A DNA stretch of 60,154 nt from Pseudomonadota bacterium (lineage in GTDB: Bacteria > Pseudomonadota > Alphaproteobacteria > Rhizobiales > Beijerinckiaceae): NCBI GenBank assembly GCA_023386155.1, contig JAEWKH010000137.1:1-60154 (forward strand), written 5' to 3'. Positions 17,857-25,774 of this stretch are shown here, piece by piece. How positions within the stretch are numbered: position 1 is the first letter of the stretch; every line of letters begins with the position of its first letter. The position numbers were made by a program, and so were the translations under genes. The notes beneath the pieces were generated by a model. It ran no database searches. It was not told the origin of the DNA and saw only the letters and a list, made by a program, of their open reading frames with translations.

Positions 17857-18072
17857 ATGGATGACCATGTCTACAAGATCGTCGAACTCGTCGGCTCGTC
17901 CGAGACCAGCATCGAGGACGCCATACAGACGGCAGTCAGGCGGGCGAGCCAGACCTTGAGGAACCTGCGCTGGTTCGAGGTCGTCCAGACCCGCGGCCAT
18001 GTGGAGAACGGCGAGGTGCGCCACTTCCAGGTGGTGCTCAAGGCCGGATTCACGCTGGAGGGCGGCGGGTAA
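17857..18072 (+). CDS. Dodecin (flavin-binding dodecamer)
   Basis: Dodecin is a small protein that assembles into a hollow dodecamer binding FMN or riboflavin dimers, thought to buffer free flavin. The 71-residue product matches the family along its length: DHVYKIVELVGSSETSIEDA, then LRNLRWFEVVQTRGHVENG with the flavin-stacking Trp, then the closing strand VRHFQVVLKAGFTLEGG. The ATG at 17857 has GGAG a few bases upstream. It follows the VOC gene by 62 bases and is probably independent of it. Confidence 0.95.
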   Translation: MDDHVYKIVELVGSSETSIEDAIQTAVRRASQTLRNLRWFEVVQTRGHVENGEVRHFQVVLKAGFTLEGGG

Positions 18073-18127
18073 TCGGCTTTCCTTCGCGGTCAGCAGTCTC
18101 GCGATCCCATTTCGAATACCCCCCTCA

Positions 18128-18230
18128 CCTCATCCTGAGGAGGTCGCGCAGCGACCGTATCGAAAGAGGAACCAGAGAGCACTGAAGCCTCCTTCGAGAC
18201 GCAGCCTCGGGCTGCTCTTCAGGATGAGGC
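18128..18230. repeat. Dispersed palindromic repeat, family C
   Basis: Bounded by CCTCATCCTGAGGAGG and CAGGATGAGG inverted ends, with an inner GAGACGCAGCC/GGCTGC hairpin and the shared AACCAGAGAGCACTG segment also found in the copy at 32499-32604. It fills the dodecin / DUF6454 gap. Confidence 0.85.
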
Positions 18231-18329
18231 TCAGAGCTTCATCCAATCGGGATCACCGACACAAGGCCGGTGATGACGTGGGAGCTTTAATCCAAACGTT
18301 CAGCGTTATGGATTCTCTCGGTCCAATCG

Positions 18330-19295
18330 CTACTTCACCTCGGCCTCGTAGACGTAGAGCGTGGACTTGTCGTCCTCGGGCATGAAGTAGCCGCGGATCC
18401 CCGCGTCGCTCGCCTCCATCCAGACCGGGTTATGGGTCATGTCCATGCCGGAGGCCGTCCAGAGCAGCACCGGCGTCTGGAAGATCGGGCGGCCGTCGGC
18501 GAGGCTGACGAGGTCGAGCCCGCCGAGGCGGAACGGCGCCGCCTCGGGCGTGATCCGCATCTCGGTCACGCCGGAGCAGAGCATGCGGCCTTTGCCGACA
18601 TACTTGCAATCCTGGTAATCGAGGTAGTGAGAGGTGTTCAGCGTCCTCAGCTTCTCAGGCGCTTCGTTTGCGTTGGTGGGCTTTCCGCTCTCGTCGAGAG
18701 TCCAGCGGTAGAAGCGGCGCGAGCCCCAGCTCACCCCGTGCAGGGTCTTGTCGTCGGTGTTGTGGACCACGCCGCCGACGTGATCGGGGAAGCGGAACAT
18801 CTCCTCGGCCTTCATGGTCTCCGGATCGACGCGGTAGACGATGGAGCGGCTGTTCGGCCGGTACTCGGCGACGGGAACCCAGATGTACTTCCCGTCGTAA
18901 TCGATCCCGCCCGGATGATAGACCGTGCCCTCGCCGAGGATGATGTCGGCGACGAGGTTGCCCTTCATGTCGATCTTGAACAGGTGCCCGACGCCCGCGC
19001 CCGTGTCGCGGTCATAGCCGTCCACCGGCTGCGGGAACCGCTTGGTCGGCTGCTGGATCTCGACCGAGGACACGAACAGCGTGTCGCCGATCTTCACCAT
19101 GCCCTGCGGGTGATGGGTCAGGAAGTTGATCGGAACGGCCGTGACGGGCTTCCACTGCGTGCCGCGCGAGAGCTTCATCACGCGTTCGGCCAGAACATCC
19201 CGGTCCGGTTCGGCGGCCTGGAGAGCCGCGGGCAATCCGCCCAGATAGAGCATCGTCAGAATCATGGTCAGGCAACGTCTCGAAAAGCAGTCCAT
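18330..19295 (-). CDS. DUF6454 family secreted protein
   Basis: A 321-residue protein of unknown function that I assign to the DUF6454 family. It has an N-terminal signal (TMILTMLYLGGLPAALQAAE). The mature part has repeated strand-turn units such as IDYDGKYIWVPVAEYRPNSRS, DPETMKAEEMFRFPDHVGG and DKTLHGVSWGSRRFYRW, which look like blades of a beta-propeller. His and Asp residues in these loops (HHPQGM, YHPGGIDYDG, VVHNTDD) could bind metal or ligand, but no catalytic motif is recognised. It is transcribed alone, convergent with dodecin, with repeats on both sides. Confidence 0.75.
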   Translation of the reverse strand: MDCFSRRCLTMILTMLYLGGLPAALQAAEPDRDVLAERVMKLSRGTQWKPVTAVPINFLTHHPQGMVKIGDTLFVSSVEIQQPTKRFPQPVDGYDRDTGAGVGHLFKIDMKGNLVADIILGEGTVYHPGGIDYDGKYIWVPVAEYRPNSRSIVYRVDPETMKAEEMFRFPDHVGGVVHNTDDKTLHGVSWGSRRFYRWTLDESGKPTNANEAPEKLRTLNTSHYLDYQDCKYVGKGRMLCSGVTEMRITPEAAPFRLGGLDLVSLADGRPIFQTPVLLWTASGMDMTHNPVWMEASDAGIRGYFMPEDDKSTLYVYEAEVK

Positions 19296-19324
19296 CGCGT
19301 TCCTCCTTCAGTGACGAGCCGCTT

Positions 19325-19420
19325 CTAGAGCATTTTTCGGCGAAGTGGATCCGGTTCGCCGTCAAAAATGCGGCATACCAAAGAATAGAGATGATTCCAC
19401 GTCAGTGGAAACTGCTCTAG
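19325..19420. repeat. Dispersed repeat, family B, complete copy with inverted ends
   Basis: CTAGAGCA at 19325-19332 is mirrored by TGCTCTAG at 19413-19420, so the element has 8-bp terminal inverted repeats. Inside are TTTTTCGGCGAAGTGGATCC and GATTCCACGTCAGTGGAA. Partial relatives start at 37761 and 41517. Confidence 0.8.
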
Positions 19421-19827
19421 CGAGCGGGTGATGTCACTTTAGTGTCGGGCCCCATCCATCGACAATATCAATGCGGGGCGATGGAGCTCATGAGATGAGC
19501 TACAAAGTTCCATCCAGCTGCGGCCATGCGAGGCTTTCAGCCGAACCGCTAATCGTGACTGCTGAATCCTGCGGTTGTGTCATTGGAACATCGTGCGGAC
19601 CGGGGATGCGCCAACGAAGATAAGGAACGGCGGAATCAGACCCGCTGGTGATCAGCGTATGAGCAAAATGGCTCACCATGACCGTTTGATCGCGGATCGA
19701 ACTCAAACCTCGTAACGTTGGCGGCAGGCAGAGAGCGCTGGCCCCGACCAGGACAGGCAGTGGGCGGCTCCAGCACTCCCGCTCTCAATCGTGCCCCATC
19801 TATCGTTTCTACCGAGTAGGCGTCGCG
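19421..19827. other. Intergenic region with no supported gene
   Basis: About 400 bases of mixed composition. A minus-strand open frame of 68 codons (19500-19706) would start at TTG with a badly spaced ribosome site and resembles no family I know. It could be a decayed gene or non-coding DNA. Confidence 0.5.
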
Positions 19828-20304
19828 TCACTCGCGGGTCTCTTGAAGGTAGACCACGTGGCCATGCTCGTTGGCGAGCCATAACGCCTTATTGTTGGTG
19901 CTGACGAAAATCCTCTTTGAAGGTGCCGATGGCCCGTACAGGACGACCCTCACGTTTTTTAGCCGATAAGCATCATCCTTATCCTCGGTCCTGTCGCCTT
20001 GCTTCCGAAGATAAACATAATCCACTCGATCCATATCCAGTGGATAGAACGCCGGGTCGTTGTTCTCTCCTACATCCGATTTCTTGGGAAACTTCGTAGA
20101 AGGACCGACAACACCTCCCTCGTATATGAACCCGAGGGCGAACTTCTCTTGTTCTCCTGTAATGTAATCCTCCTCTGGTGAGGCAAGCGCAAATTCCCGC
20201 CCTCCGCCTTTTCCGACCACGCCAATGTAAATATGGTCGTCCGTACCAGAATTGGAATTAGTATCCGTATTCAATGTGACTGACATTCCTGTCAACTGTA
20301 CCAT
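19828..20304 (-). CDS. Hypothetical protein with PLAT/LH2-like pattern
   Basis: A 158-residue protein with lower GC and freer codon use than its neighbours, suggesting recent acquisition. The pattern resembles a PLAT/LH2 beta-sandwich: VTLNTDTNSNSGTDDHIYIG, then DRVDYVYLRKQGD, DDAYRLKNVRVVLYGP, and a closing WLANEHGHVVYLQE. PLAT domains bind lipids or proteins and often sit on larger enzymes; here the domain stands alone, so it may be an effector, an inhibitor or a remnant. No signal peptide is obvious. The ATG at 20304 has GGAG 9 bases upstream; the frame stays open to a TTG at 20370, whose ribosome site is too close. The domain assignment is by eye only. Confidence 0.6.
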   Translation of the reverse strand: MVQLTGMSVTLNTDTNSNSGTDDHIYIGVVGKGGGREFALASPEEDYITGEQEKFALGFIYEGGVVGPSTKFPKKSDVGENNDPAFYPLDMDRVDYVYLRKQGDRTEDKDDAYRLKNVRVVLYGPSAPSKRIFVSTNNKALWLANEHGHVVYLQETRE

Positions 20305-20415
20305 TACTTCAACTCCATTATTCCCATAAGCGCCACAATCCCACGGAGTCGGGGAACTCCTGATGCTCAACCCCTTCCACGTGAATGATTAGTAGAACAT
20401 ACCGGGAAAAAGTAT

Positions 20416-20545
20416 TCTGTGACGAAGACCACGGTGAAGAAGGGACCGATCTGATATGGGCGCCCTCACGCAGAACCGTTTCTGTGACGAAGATCGCAGT
20501 GAAGAAAAAACAGATTGATATGGGCCCAAATCGCGTGAAACCGTC
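20416..20545. repeat. Imperfect tandem direct repeat, two units of 65 bp
   Basis: The unit beginning TCTGTGACGAAGA at 20416 recurs at 20481. Both share GTGAAGAA and TTGATATGGGC / CTGATATGGGC at matching offsets. They lie between the PLAT-like and RTX genes and do not encode a supported protein. Confidence 0.75.
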
Positions 20546-20636
20546 TCAGCGTATCGTGCGGACCCAGCGGGCCGCGCTGGAGCATCGGAATAAACCCCAA
20601 AAGTTTGATCCACGTTCGGGTCCGATGATTTAGGCG
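20546..20636. repeat. Degenerate family A repeat
   Basis: Contains CGTATCGTGCGGACCC, GGAGCATCGGA, CCCCAAAAGTTTGATCCACG and GGGTCCGATGAT in the family A order, with several substitutions. The rest of the 20371-20847 gap, apart from the tandem repeat and the RTX terminator, shows nothing recognisable. Confidence 0.6.
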
Positions 20637-20802
20637 CATTTCATGGCGAACAACGTAGGAGGCCGATGAATTCAGGCTCCATTGTTCGTTTGGACCACGA
20701 ATGAAGCATTCCGGACTTTGCCTCCTCGACCGGCACGAAAGCATCGATCAGCGCCGTCGATGCGTCCCGTCCTCGCATGGAGCAAGAAAGCCCGCGCTCT
20801 GC

Positions 20803-20828
20803 AAAAAAGGGGCGCCGCAGCGCCCCTT
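20803..20828 (-). terminator. Rho-independent terminator of the RTX gene
   Basis: A perfect 9-bp stem, AAGGGGCGC with GCGCCCCTT, has a CGCA loop. On the minus strand it ends in a run of six T. It lies 20 bases after the RTX stop codon. Confidence 0.88.
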
Positions 20829-20847
20829 CATGCAACGAGCCGCCGGC

Positions 20848-23739
20848 TCATATGATGAAGAACTCGGTGTACTTCAGTTGCTTGCTGACGTCCTTGGAGA
20901 ACTTGAAGATCTCGACCGCCTTCTTCGAGCCCGAGCCGTCGGCATCGTAGTACAGGGTCTTCGTCTTCTTGCTGTAGATCAGGTAGTCGTTCTTGTCCTT
21001 GGCCTTGTCGCCGATCGTGAAGAACTTCTTGTTCAGCTTGCCCGGGCTGGCCTCGGATCCCTTACCCAGTTTCGGCAGGTACTTATTGTCGAGCCAGATC
21101 GTGTCGTCAGCGGCCTTGTAGTCGTAGATCGTGTCGAGGTTCTTGCTCTTGTTGGGCTTGCTGGCGTCGAAAACGAAGACGTCGCTGCCCGTGCCGCCAT
21201 AGAGCTTGTCGTTGCCCGCGCCGCCCGAGATCGTGTCGTTCCCCTCGCCGCCCCTGATCGTGTTCTTGCCGACATTGCCCGTGATGATGTTGTCGAGGGC
21301 ATTGCCGGTGATGCTCACATTGCCCTTGCCGGTTGCGAAAGCCCTCACCACGCTCGGGTCGAGCGTCACGTCCTTCCCGACCTCGATCGTCGGCGAGGAC
21401 TGCAACAGGTCGAAGGTGAAACGGCCTTCCGCGAAATCGAAGAACTCGACATCGACAACAATATCCTGACCATCGCCGGTTCGGTTGTCGGTGATGACGA
21501 CCTGGCCCGCCCCGTTCCTGGAAACCGTATAATTCAAGCGGCTCCCCGCATAGGTGACGATGTCGACGCCGCTTCCGCCGTCCAGCGTATCGTTGCCCGC
21601 GCCGCCCGAGAGCGTATCGTTCCCGTTGTCGCCCCTCAGGCGATTGTTGAGGCCGTCGCCGGTGATCGTGTCGGCATTGTCCGTGCCCCGAATGCGCTCG
21701 ATGGCGATCAGCGTGTCGAGATGGCCCGTGGCGTCCCGGACCTGGCCCTTGCTGAGATCGATCGTCAACCCGGTCTGGAGGCCCACGGCCCGGGCGTCGG
21801 CGCGGTAATCGACCTCGTTGATGCCGAGGGTGCCGTTGAAGGTGTCATTCCCCGCATAGCCGATGAAGCGCTGGTTGCCGGCTCCCGAGCCGCCGATGAA
21901 CGTGTCGGCGCCGTCCGTGCCGAACACCGCGTCGATGGAGAAGAACGTGTCGGTGCCGCCGCCACCGCCGGTTTTCTTGACGGTTCCGGAGCGGGAGGTC
22001 GCGCCGAACGTGACCTCGATCCCCGTGAATCCTCCATTCCGATAATTGAGCACATTCCAGTTCAGGTTCGGGTCGTCGTCCGCCCCGACTTCGCCGCCAT
22101 AGATCGTATCGTTGCCGGCGCTGCCGACGAACAGGTCCTCGTCCTCGCCCGCCGCCCTGTTGGAGCCGCCGATCAGAATGTCGTTGCCGCCGCCGCCATT
22201 GAGCGTGTCGTGGCCCAAGCCGCCATCCAGCGTATCGTTGCCAAGGCCGCCGCTCAGCGTATCGCTGCCGTTGTCGCCCCGCAGCCGGTTGTCGAGACCA
22301 TCGCCGATGATCGTGTCGGCGAAATCCGTGCCACGCACACGCTCGATCTTGATCAGAGTGTCGGTGTCGCCGAAGGCGTCCGTGACCTTTCCGGAAGAAA
22401 GGTCGATCACCATGCCGTGGTTAAGCTGCGCAGCCCTCGCTTCGGCTCGGTAATCGATCTCGTTGATCCCCAAGGATCCGTCGAAGGTATCGTTCCCCGC
22501 AAGGCCGATGAAGCGCTGGTTGCCCGCGCCCGAGCCACCGATGAACGTGTCGGCGCCGTCGGTGCCGAACACCGCGTCGATGGAGAAGAACGTATCGGTG
22601 CCGCCGCCGCCCCCGGTTTTCTCGACGGTTCCGGAGCGGGAAATCGCGCCGAACGTAACCTCGATCCCCGTGAAGCCGGCACTGTTGCGGTAGTTGAGCA
22701 CATTCCAGTTCAGGTTGGGATCATCGTCGACCCCGACCTCGCCGCCATGGATCGTGTCGTCGCCGGCGCTGCCCTCGAACCAATCGTCGTCCTCGCCCGG
22801 ATTGATGCGGGAACCGCCGATCAGAACGTCGTTGCCCAAGCCGCCATCCAGCGTATCGTTGCCAAGGCCGCCGCTCAGCGTGTCGTTGCCGCTGTCGCCC
22901 CGCAGCCGGTTGTTGAGGCCATTCCCGATCAGATGGTCGTCGTTCCGGGTTCCGCGCACATATTCGATATTCTTCAGCTTGTCGGTATCGCCATTCGGCC
23001 CGGAAACCGTGACGTACCCGTCGGCCCCGACATTTGCCAGATTAACTGTGACGCCGTTGCCGCCAACGATGGCGTCGTTCCGGTAATCGACCTCGTCGTC
23101 GCCGGCTCCGCCGTCGAAGGTGTCGTTCCCGCCGAAGCCCCGGAAGCGCTGGAAGCCGTCATGGCCGATGAAGCTGTCGTCGGACTGGGTTCCATGAACC
23201 GCCTCGATGCCGGTGAACGTGTCGACCTCGGTCCCGCCTCTGGCTGCAACCGTTCCGGCGCCTTCGCTGGTGAACAAGACAGCGATGCCATTCGGACGGG
23301 CCGTCGTATTGGACTCGGCCAGGTAGATGAGGTCGTCGAACCCGGCGCCGCCGTCGATCACGTCGTTTCCGAGGCCGGCGACCAGCTCGTTGTTCTCGTC
23401 ATTGCCGAAGATCGTGTCGTTTCCGGCCAGAATCACGTCGAAAATGTCTCGGGTTCGGAAGGCGGAATTGGTCAACGCACCATCGAGTTCCGCTTGGGCA
23501 AGGGTCAACCCTGTGAATTCCGCAACGACACTCGTGCCGTCTGCCTCGATCAGTTCGATTTTGCTGACCGTCCCGGTACCCGTATCGAGGCCGGTTCCCG
23601 TGATGACGACCTTCCGGGTCCCGACTACGAAGGCCAGCCTCGTGCTGGTAGGCGCCCCGTCGGGGAGCTCCGGGAACGGCATGGGAAAGAACTGGTCCAG
23701 CTCGAAGAATTCGGCGGAGAGAATGCGGAAAACGGCCAT
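20848..23739 (-). CDS. RTX / hemolysin-type calcium-binding repeat protein
   Basis: A 963-residue acidic protein dominated by glycine-aspartate nonapeptides (GGxGxDxUx), such as GGLGNDTLDGGLGNDVLIGG and GGAGNDKLYGG. These bind calcium and fold as parallel beta-rolls outside the cell. There is no cleavable signal peptide; secretion by a type I system is expected, with the signal in the last 50-60 residues (FKFSKDVSKQLKYTEFFII end). Two consecutive units of about 210 residues, each with the DDDPNLNWNVLNYR block and the FFSIDAVFGTDGADTFIGG block, are nearly identical and reflect internal duplication. No enzyme domain is visible in the N-terminal 100 residues. The type I secretion genes are not in the window. 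Likely roles are surface attachment or biofilm (inference). Confidence 0.9.
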   Translation of the reverse strand: MAVFRILSAEFFELDQFFPMPFPELPDGAPTSTRLAFVVGTRKVVITGTGLDTGTGTVSKIELIEADGTSVVAEFTGLTLAQAELDGALTNSAFRTRDIFDVILAGNDTIFGNDENNELVAGLGNDVIDGGAGFDDLIYLAESNTTARPNGIAVLFTSEGAGTVAARGGTEVDTFTGIEAVHGTQSDDSFIGHDGFQRFRGFGGNDTFDGGAGDDEVDYRNDAIVGGNGVTVNLANVGADGYVTVSGPNGDTDKLKNIEYVRGTRNDDHLIGNGLNNRLRGDSGNDTLSGGLGNDTLDGGLGNDVLIGGSRINPGEDDDWFEGSAGDDTIHGGEVGVDDDPNLNWNVLNYRNSAGFTGIEVTFGAISRSGTVEKTGGGGGTDTFFSIDAVFGTDGADTFIGGSGAGNQRFIGLAGNDTFDGSLGINEIDYRAEARAAQLNHGMVIDLSSGKVTDAFGDTDTLIKIERVRGTDFADTIIGDGLDNRLRGDNGSDTLSGGLGNDTLDGGLGHDTLNGGGGNDILIGGSNRAAGEDEDLFVGSAGNDTIYGGEVGADDDPNLNWNVLNYRNGGFTGIEVTFGATSRSGTVKKTGGGGGTDTFFSIDAVFGTDGADTFIGGSGAGNQRFIGYAGNDTFNGTLGINEVDYRADARAVGLQTGLTIDLSKGQVRDATGHLDTLIAIERIRGTDNADTITGDGLNNRLRGDNGNDTLSGGAGNDTLDGGSGVDIVTYAGSRLNYTVSRNGAGQVVITDNRTGDGQDIVVDVEFFDFAEGRFTFDLLQSSPTIEVGKDVTLDPSVVRAFATGKGNVSITGNALDNIITGNVGKNTIRGGEGNDTISGGAGNDKLYGGTGSDVFVFDASKPNKSKNLDTIYDYKAADDTIWLDNKYLPKLGKGSEASPGKLNKKFFTIGDKAKDKNDYLIYSKKTKTLYYDADGSGSKKAVEIFKFSKDVSKQLKYTEFFII

Positions 23740-23846
23740 GATGCCCCCGAGACGTTGTTTCGTCTCAGCTTAATCATCCGCCGTCGCAAGGATATATCAC
23801 AGAAGGGGTATTCAGGGCGCTTTCGCAAGAGTGTTGCAAAAACGCT

Positions 23847-25661
23847 TCACCCCTCCAGCTCCTCCCGCAACATCTCCAGTTCAAGCCACCTCTCCTCCGC
23901 CGCGTGCAGATCGGCCTGGAGCTGGGTGAGCGCGTCCATGGCCTTCTGGAAGCGGGCGGGATCGCGAGAATAGAGCTCGGGATCGGCAAGAATCTCCTGC
24001 ACCTTGGCGATCTTGGCCTCCAGCTCGCTCATGCGCTGGGGGAGGATCTTGAGGTCGTGCTGCTCATTGAAGGAGAGGCGGCGCTTGGCCCTGGCCTGGG
24101 GAGCGGCGGCTGCCGGCCTGTCGGCGCTCTTCAGCTTGGGTCCCTTCTCGACGGTGCGGGCCTGAACGCCCTGGCCGCGCTGGGCCACCATGTCGGAATA
24201 GCCGCCCGCATACTCGATCCAGCGCCCCCCGCCTTCCGATACCAGGACGGAGCTCACCGTGCGGTCGAGGAAGTCGCGGTCGTGGCTGACCAGGATCACA
24301 GTGCCGGAATAGTCCTGGATCATCTCCTCCAGCAGGTCGAGGGTCTCCAGGTCGAGATCGTTGGTGGGCTCGTCGAGCACGAGCAGGTTGGAGGGCTGGG
24401 CCAGGGCCCGGGCCAGCATGAGGCGGTTGCGCTCGCCGCCGGAGAGCACCCCCACGGGGGTGCGGGCCTGCTCGGGCGAGAACAGGAAGTCCTTCATGTA
24501 GCCGATGACGTGCTTGGTCTGCCCGCCGATGGTGACGCTGTCGCCGCGCCCGCCGGTCAGGGTTTCGGCCACGGTGGCGTCGGGGTCGAGGCTCGCCCGG
24601 CGCTGGTCGAGGGTGACCATCTGCAGGTTGGAGCCGAGCCGCACCCGGCCCTCATCCGGCTCCAGGACGCCGGTGAGCAGGTTGAGGAGGGTCGTCTTGC
24701 CGGCCCCGTTCGGCCCGATGATGCCGAGGCGGTCGCCGCGCAGGACCCGCAGGGACAGGTTCGCCACGATGGGCCGGTCGCCATAGGATTTCGAGATGCC
24801 CTCCGCCTCGACCACGAGGGTGCCGGACTGCTCCGCCTCGGCGAGGCTCATGTTGACCGTGCCGACGGCGCGCTGGCGCTCGCGGTACTGCTGGCGCATG
24901 GCGTGGAGGTTGCCCAGGCGCCGCACGTTGCGCTTGCGCCGGGCCGTCACCCCGTAGCGCAGCCAGTCGGCCTCGGCCACGAGCTTGCGCCCGAGCTTGT
25001 GGTGCTCGGCCTCCTCCTGCTCCAGGACCTGGTCGCGCCATTCCTCGAAATGGGCGAAGCCGCGGTCCATGCGGCGGGTCCGGCCGCGGTCGAGCCAGAT
25101 GGTCGCCTGGGACAGGCTCTCCAGGAAGCGGCGGTCGTGGCTGATCAGCACCAGGGCGGAGCGGAGGCTCTTCAGCTCGCCTTCGAGCCATTCGATCACC
25201 GGCAGGTCGAGATGGTTCGTCGGCTCATCAAGCAGCAGAATGTCGGGCTGGGGCGCCAGCACCTGGGCCAGGGCCGCGCGGCGGGCCTCGCCGCCGGACA
25301 GGGCGGCGGGCTTCTCCTCCCCGGTCAGCCCGAGCTGCTCCAGCAGGTAGCGGGCCCGGTAGGGATCGTCGCCCGGCCCGAGCCCCGCCTCCACATAGGA
25401 CAGCGTCGTGGGATAGGCGGAGAGATCAGGCTCCTGCGCCAGATAGCGCACGGTGGCGCCAGGCTGCACGAAGCGCTTGCCGCGGTCGGCCTCCACGAGG
25501 CCTGCGGCGATTTTAAGCAGGGTGGACTTGCCCGAGCCGTTGCGGCCGACGAGGCAGGCCCGCTCGCCCGGGGAAACGGAGAGCTCGGCACTCTCGATCA
25601 GCGGGGAGCCGCCGAAGGTGAGAGCAATATCCTGAAGGAGAAGAAGAGGAGGAAGCGCCAT
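23847..25661 (-). CDS. uup: ABC-F family ATPase (Uup-like)
   Basis: A 604-residue cytoplasmic protein with two ABC ATPase domains and no membrane segment. Walker A motifs are GRNGSGKST (first) and GPNGAGKTT (second); signatures are LSGGEARRA and LSGGERNRL, each followed by an LLDEPTNHLD / VLDEPTNDLD Walker B. The inter-domain linker is charged and helical. The C-terminal 80 residues form a Lys/Glu-rich coiled coil, which distinguishes Uup from EttA. ABC-F proteins act on ribosomes, and Uup is also linked to DNA handling and transposon excision. It is divergent from the histidine kinase gene across 113 bases. Confidence 0.9.
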   Translation of the reverse strand: MALPPLLLLQDIALTFGGSPLIESAELSVSPGERACLVGRNGSGKSTLLKIAAGLVEADRGKRFVQPGATVRYLAQEPDLSAYPTTLSYVEAGLGPGDDPYRARYLLEQLGLTGEEKPAALSGGEARRAALAQVLAPQPDILLLDEPTNHLDLPVIEWLEGELKSLRSALVLISHDRRFLESLSQATIWLDRGRTRRMDRGFAHFEEWRDQVLEQEEAEHHKLGRKLVAEADWLRYGVTARRKRNVRRLGNLHAMRQQYRERQRAVGTVNMSLAEAEQSGTLVVEAEGISKSYGDRPIVANLSLRVLRGDRLGIIGPNGAGKTTLLNLLTGVLEPDEGRVRLGSNLQMVTLDQRRASLDPDATVAETLTGGRGDSVTIGGQTKHVIGYMKDFLFSPEQARTPVGVLSGGERNRLMLARALAQPSNLLVLDEPTNDLDLETLDLLEEMIQDYSGTVILVSHDRDFLDRTVSSVLVSEGGGRWIEYAGGYSDMVAQRGQGVQARTVEKGPKLKSADRPAAAAPQARAKRRLSFNEQHDLKILPQRMSELEAKIAKVQEILADPELYSRDPARFQKAMDALTQLQADLHAAEERWLELEMLREELEG

Positions 25662-25774
25662 TGCCGCTCACCTGACACCTCTTCGTCGCAGATGCAAGAG
25701 CGCTCCGTTTTGTTACGGGGTGGACGCTTGTCCAAGTTTGTGTTCCCCTTTCCGACGTTAAGCTGAGCTTTTGA

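Noticed and set aside
19500..19706. A 68-codon minus-strand frame in the DUF6454 / PLAT-like gap
   Set aside because: TTG start with poor ribosome-site spacing, no family resemblance, and an unremarkable composition.
20701..23973. A 1090-codon plus-strand frame over the RTX gene
   Set aside because: It is the antisense of glycine-aspartate repeats. The RTX repeats and a proper terminator on the minus strand show which strand is coding.
23904..25766. A 620-codon plus-strand frame over the ABC-F gene
   Set aside because: Antisense artefact; the minus strand has two complete ABC domains.
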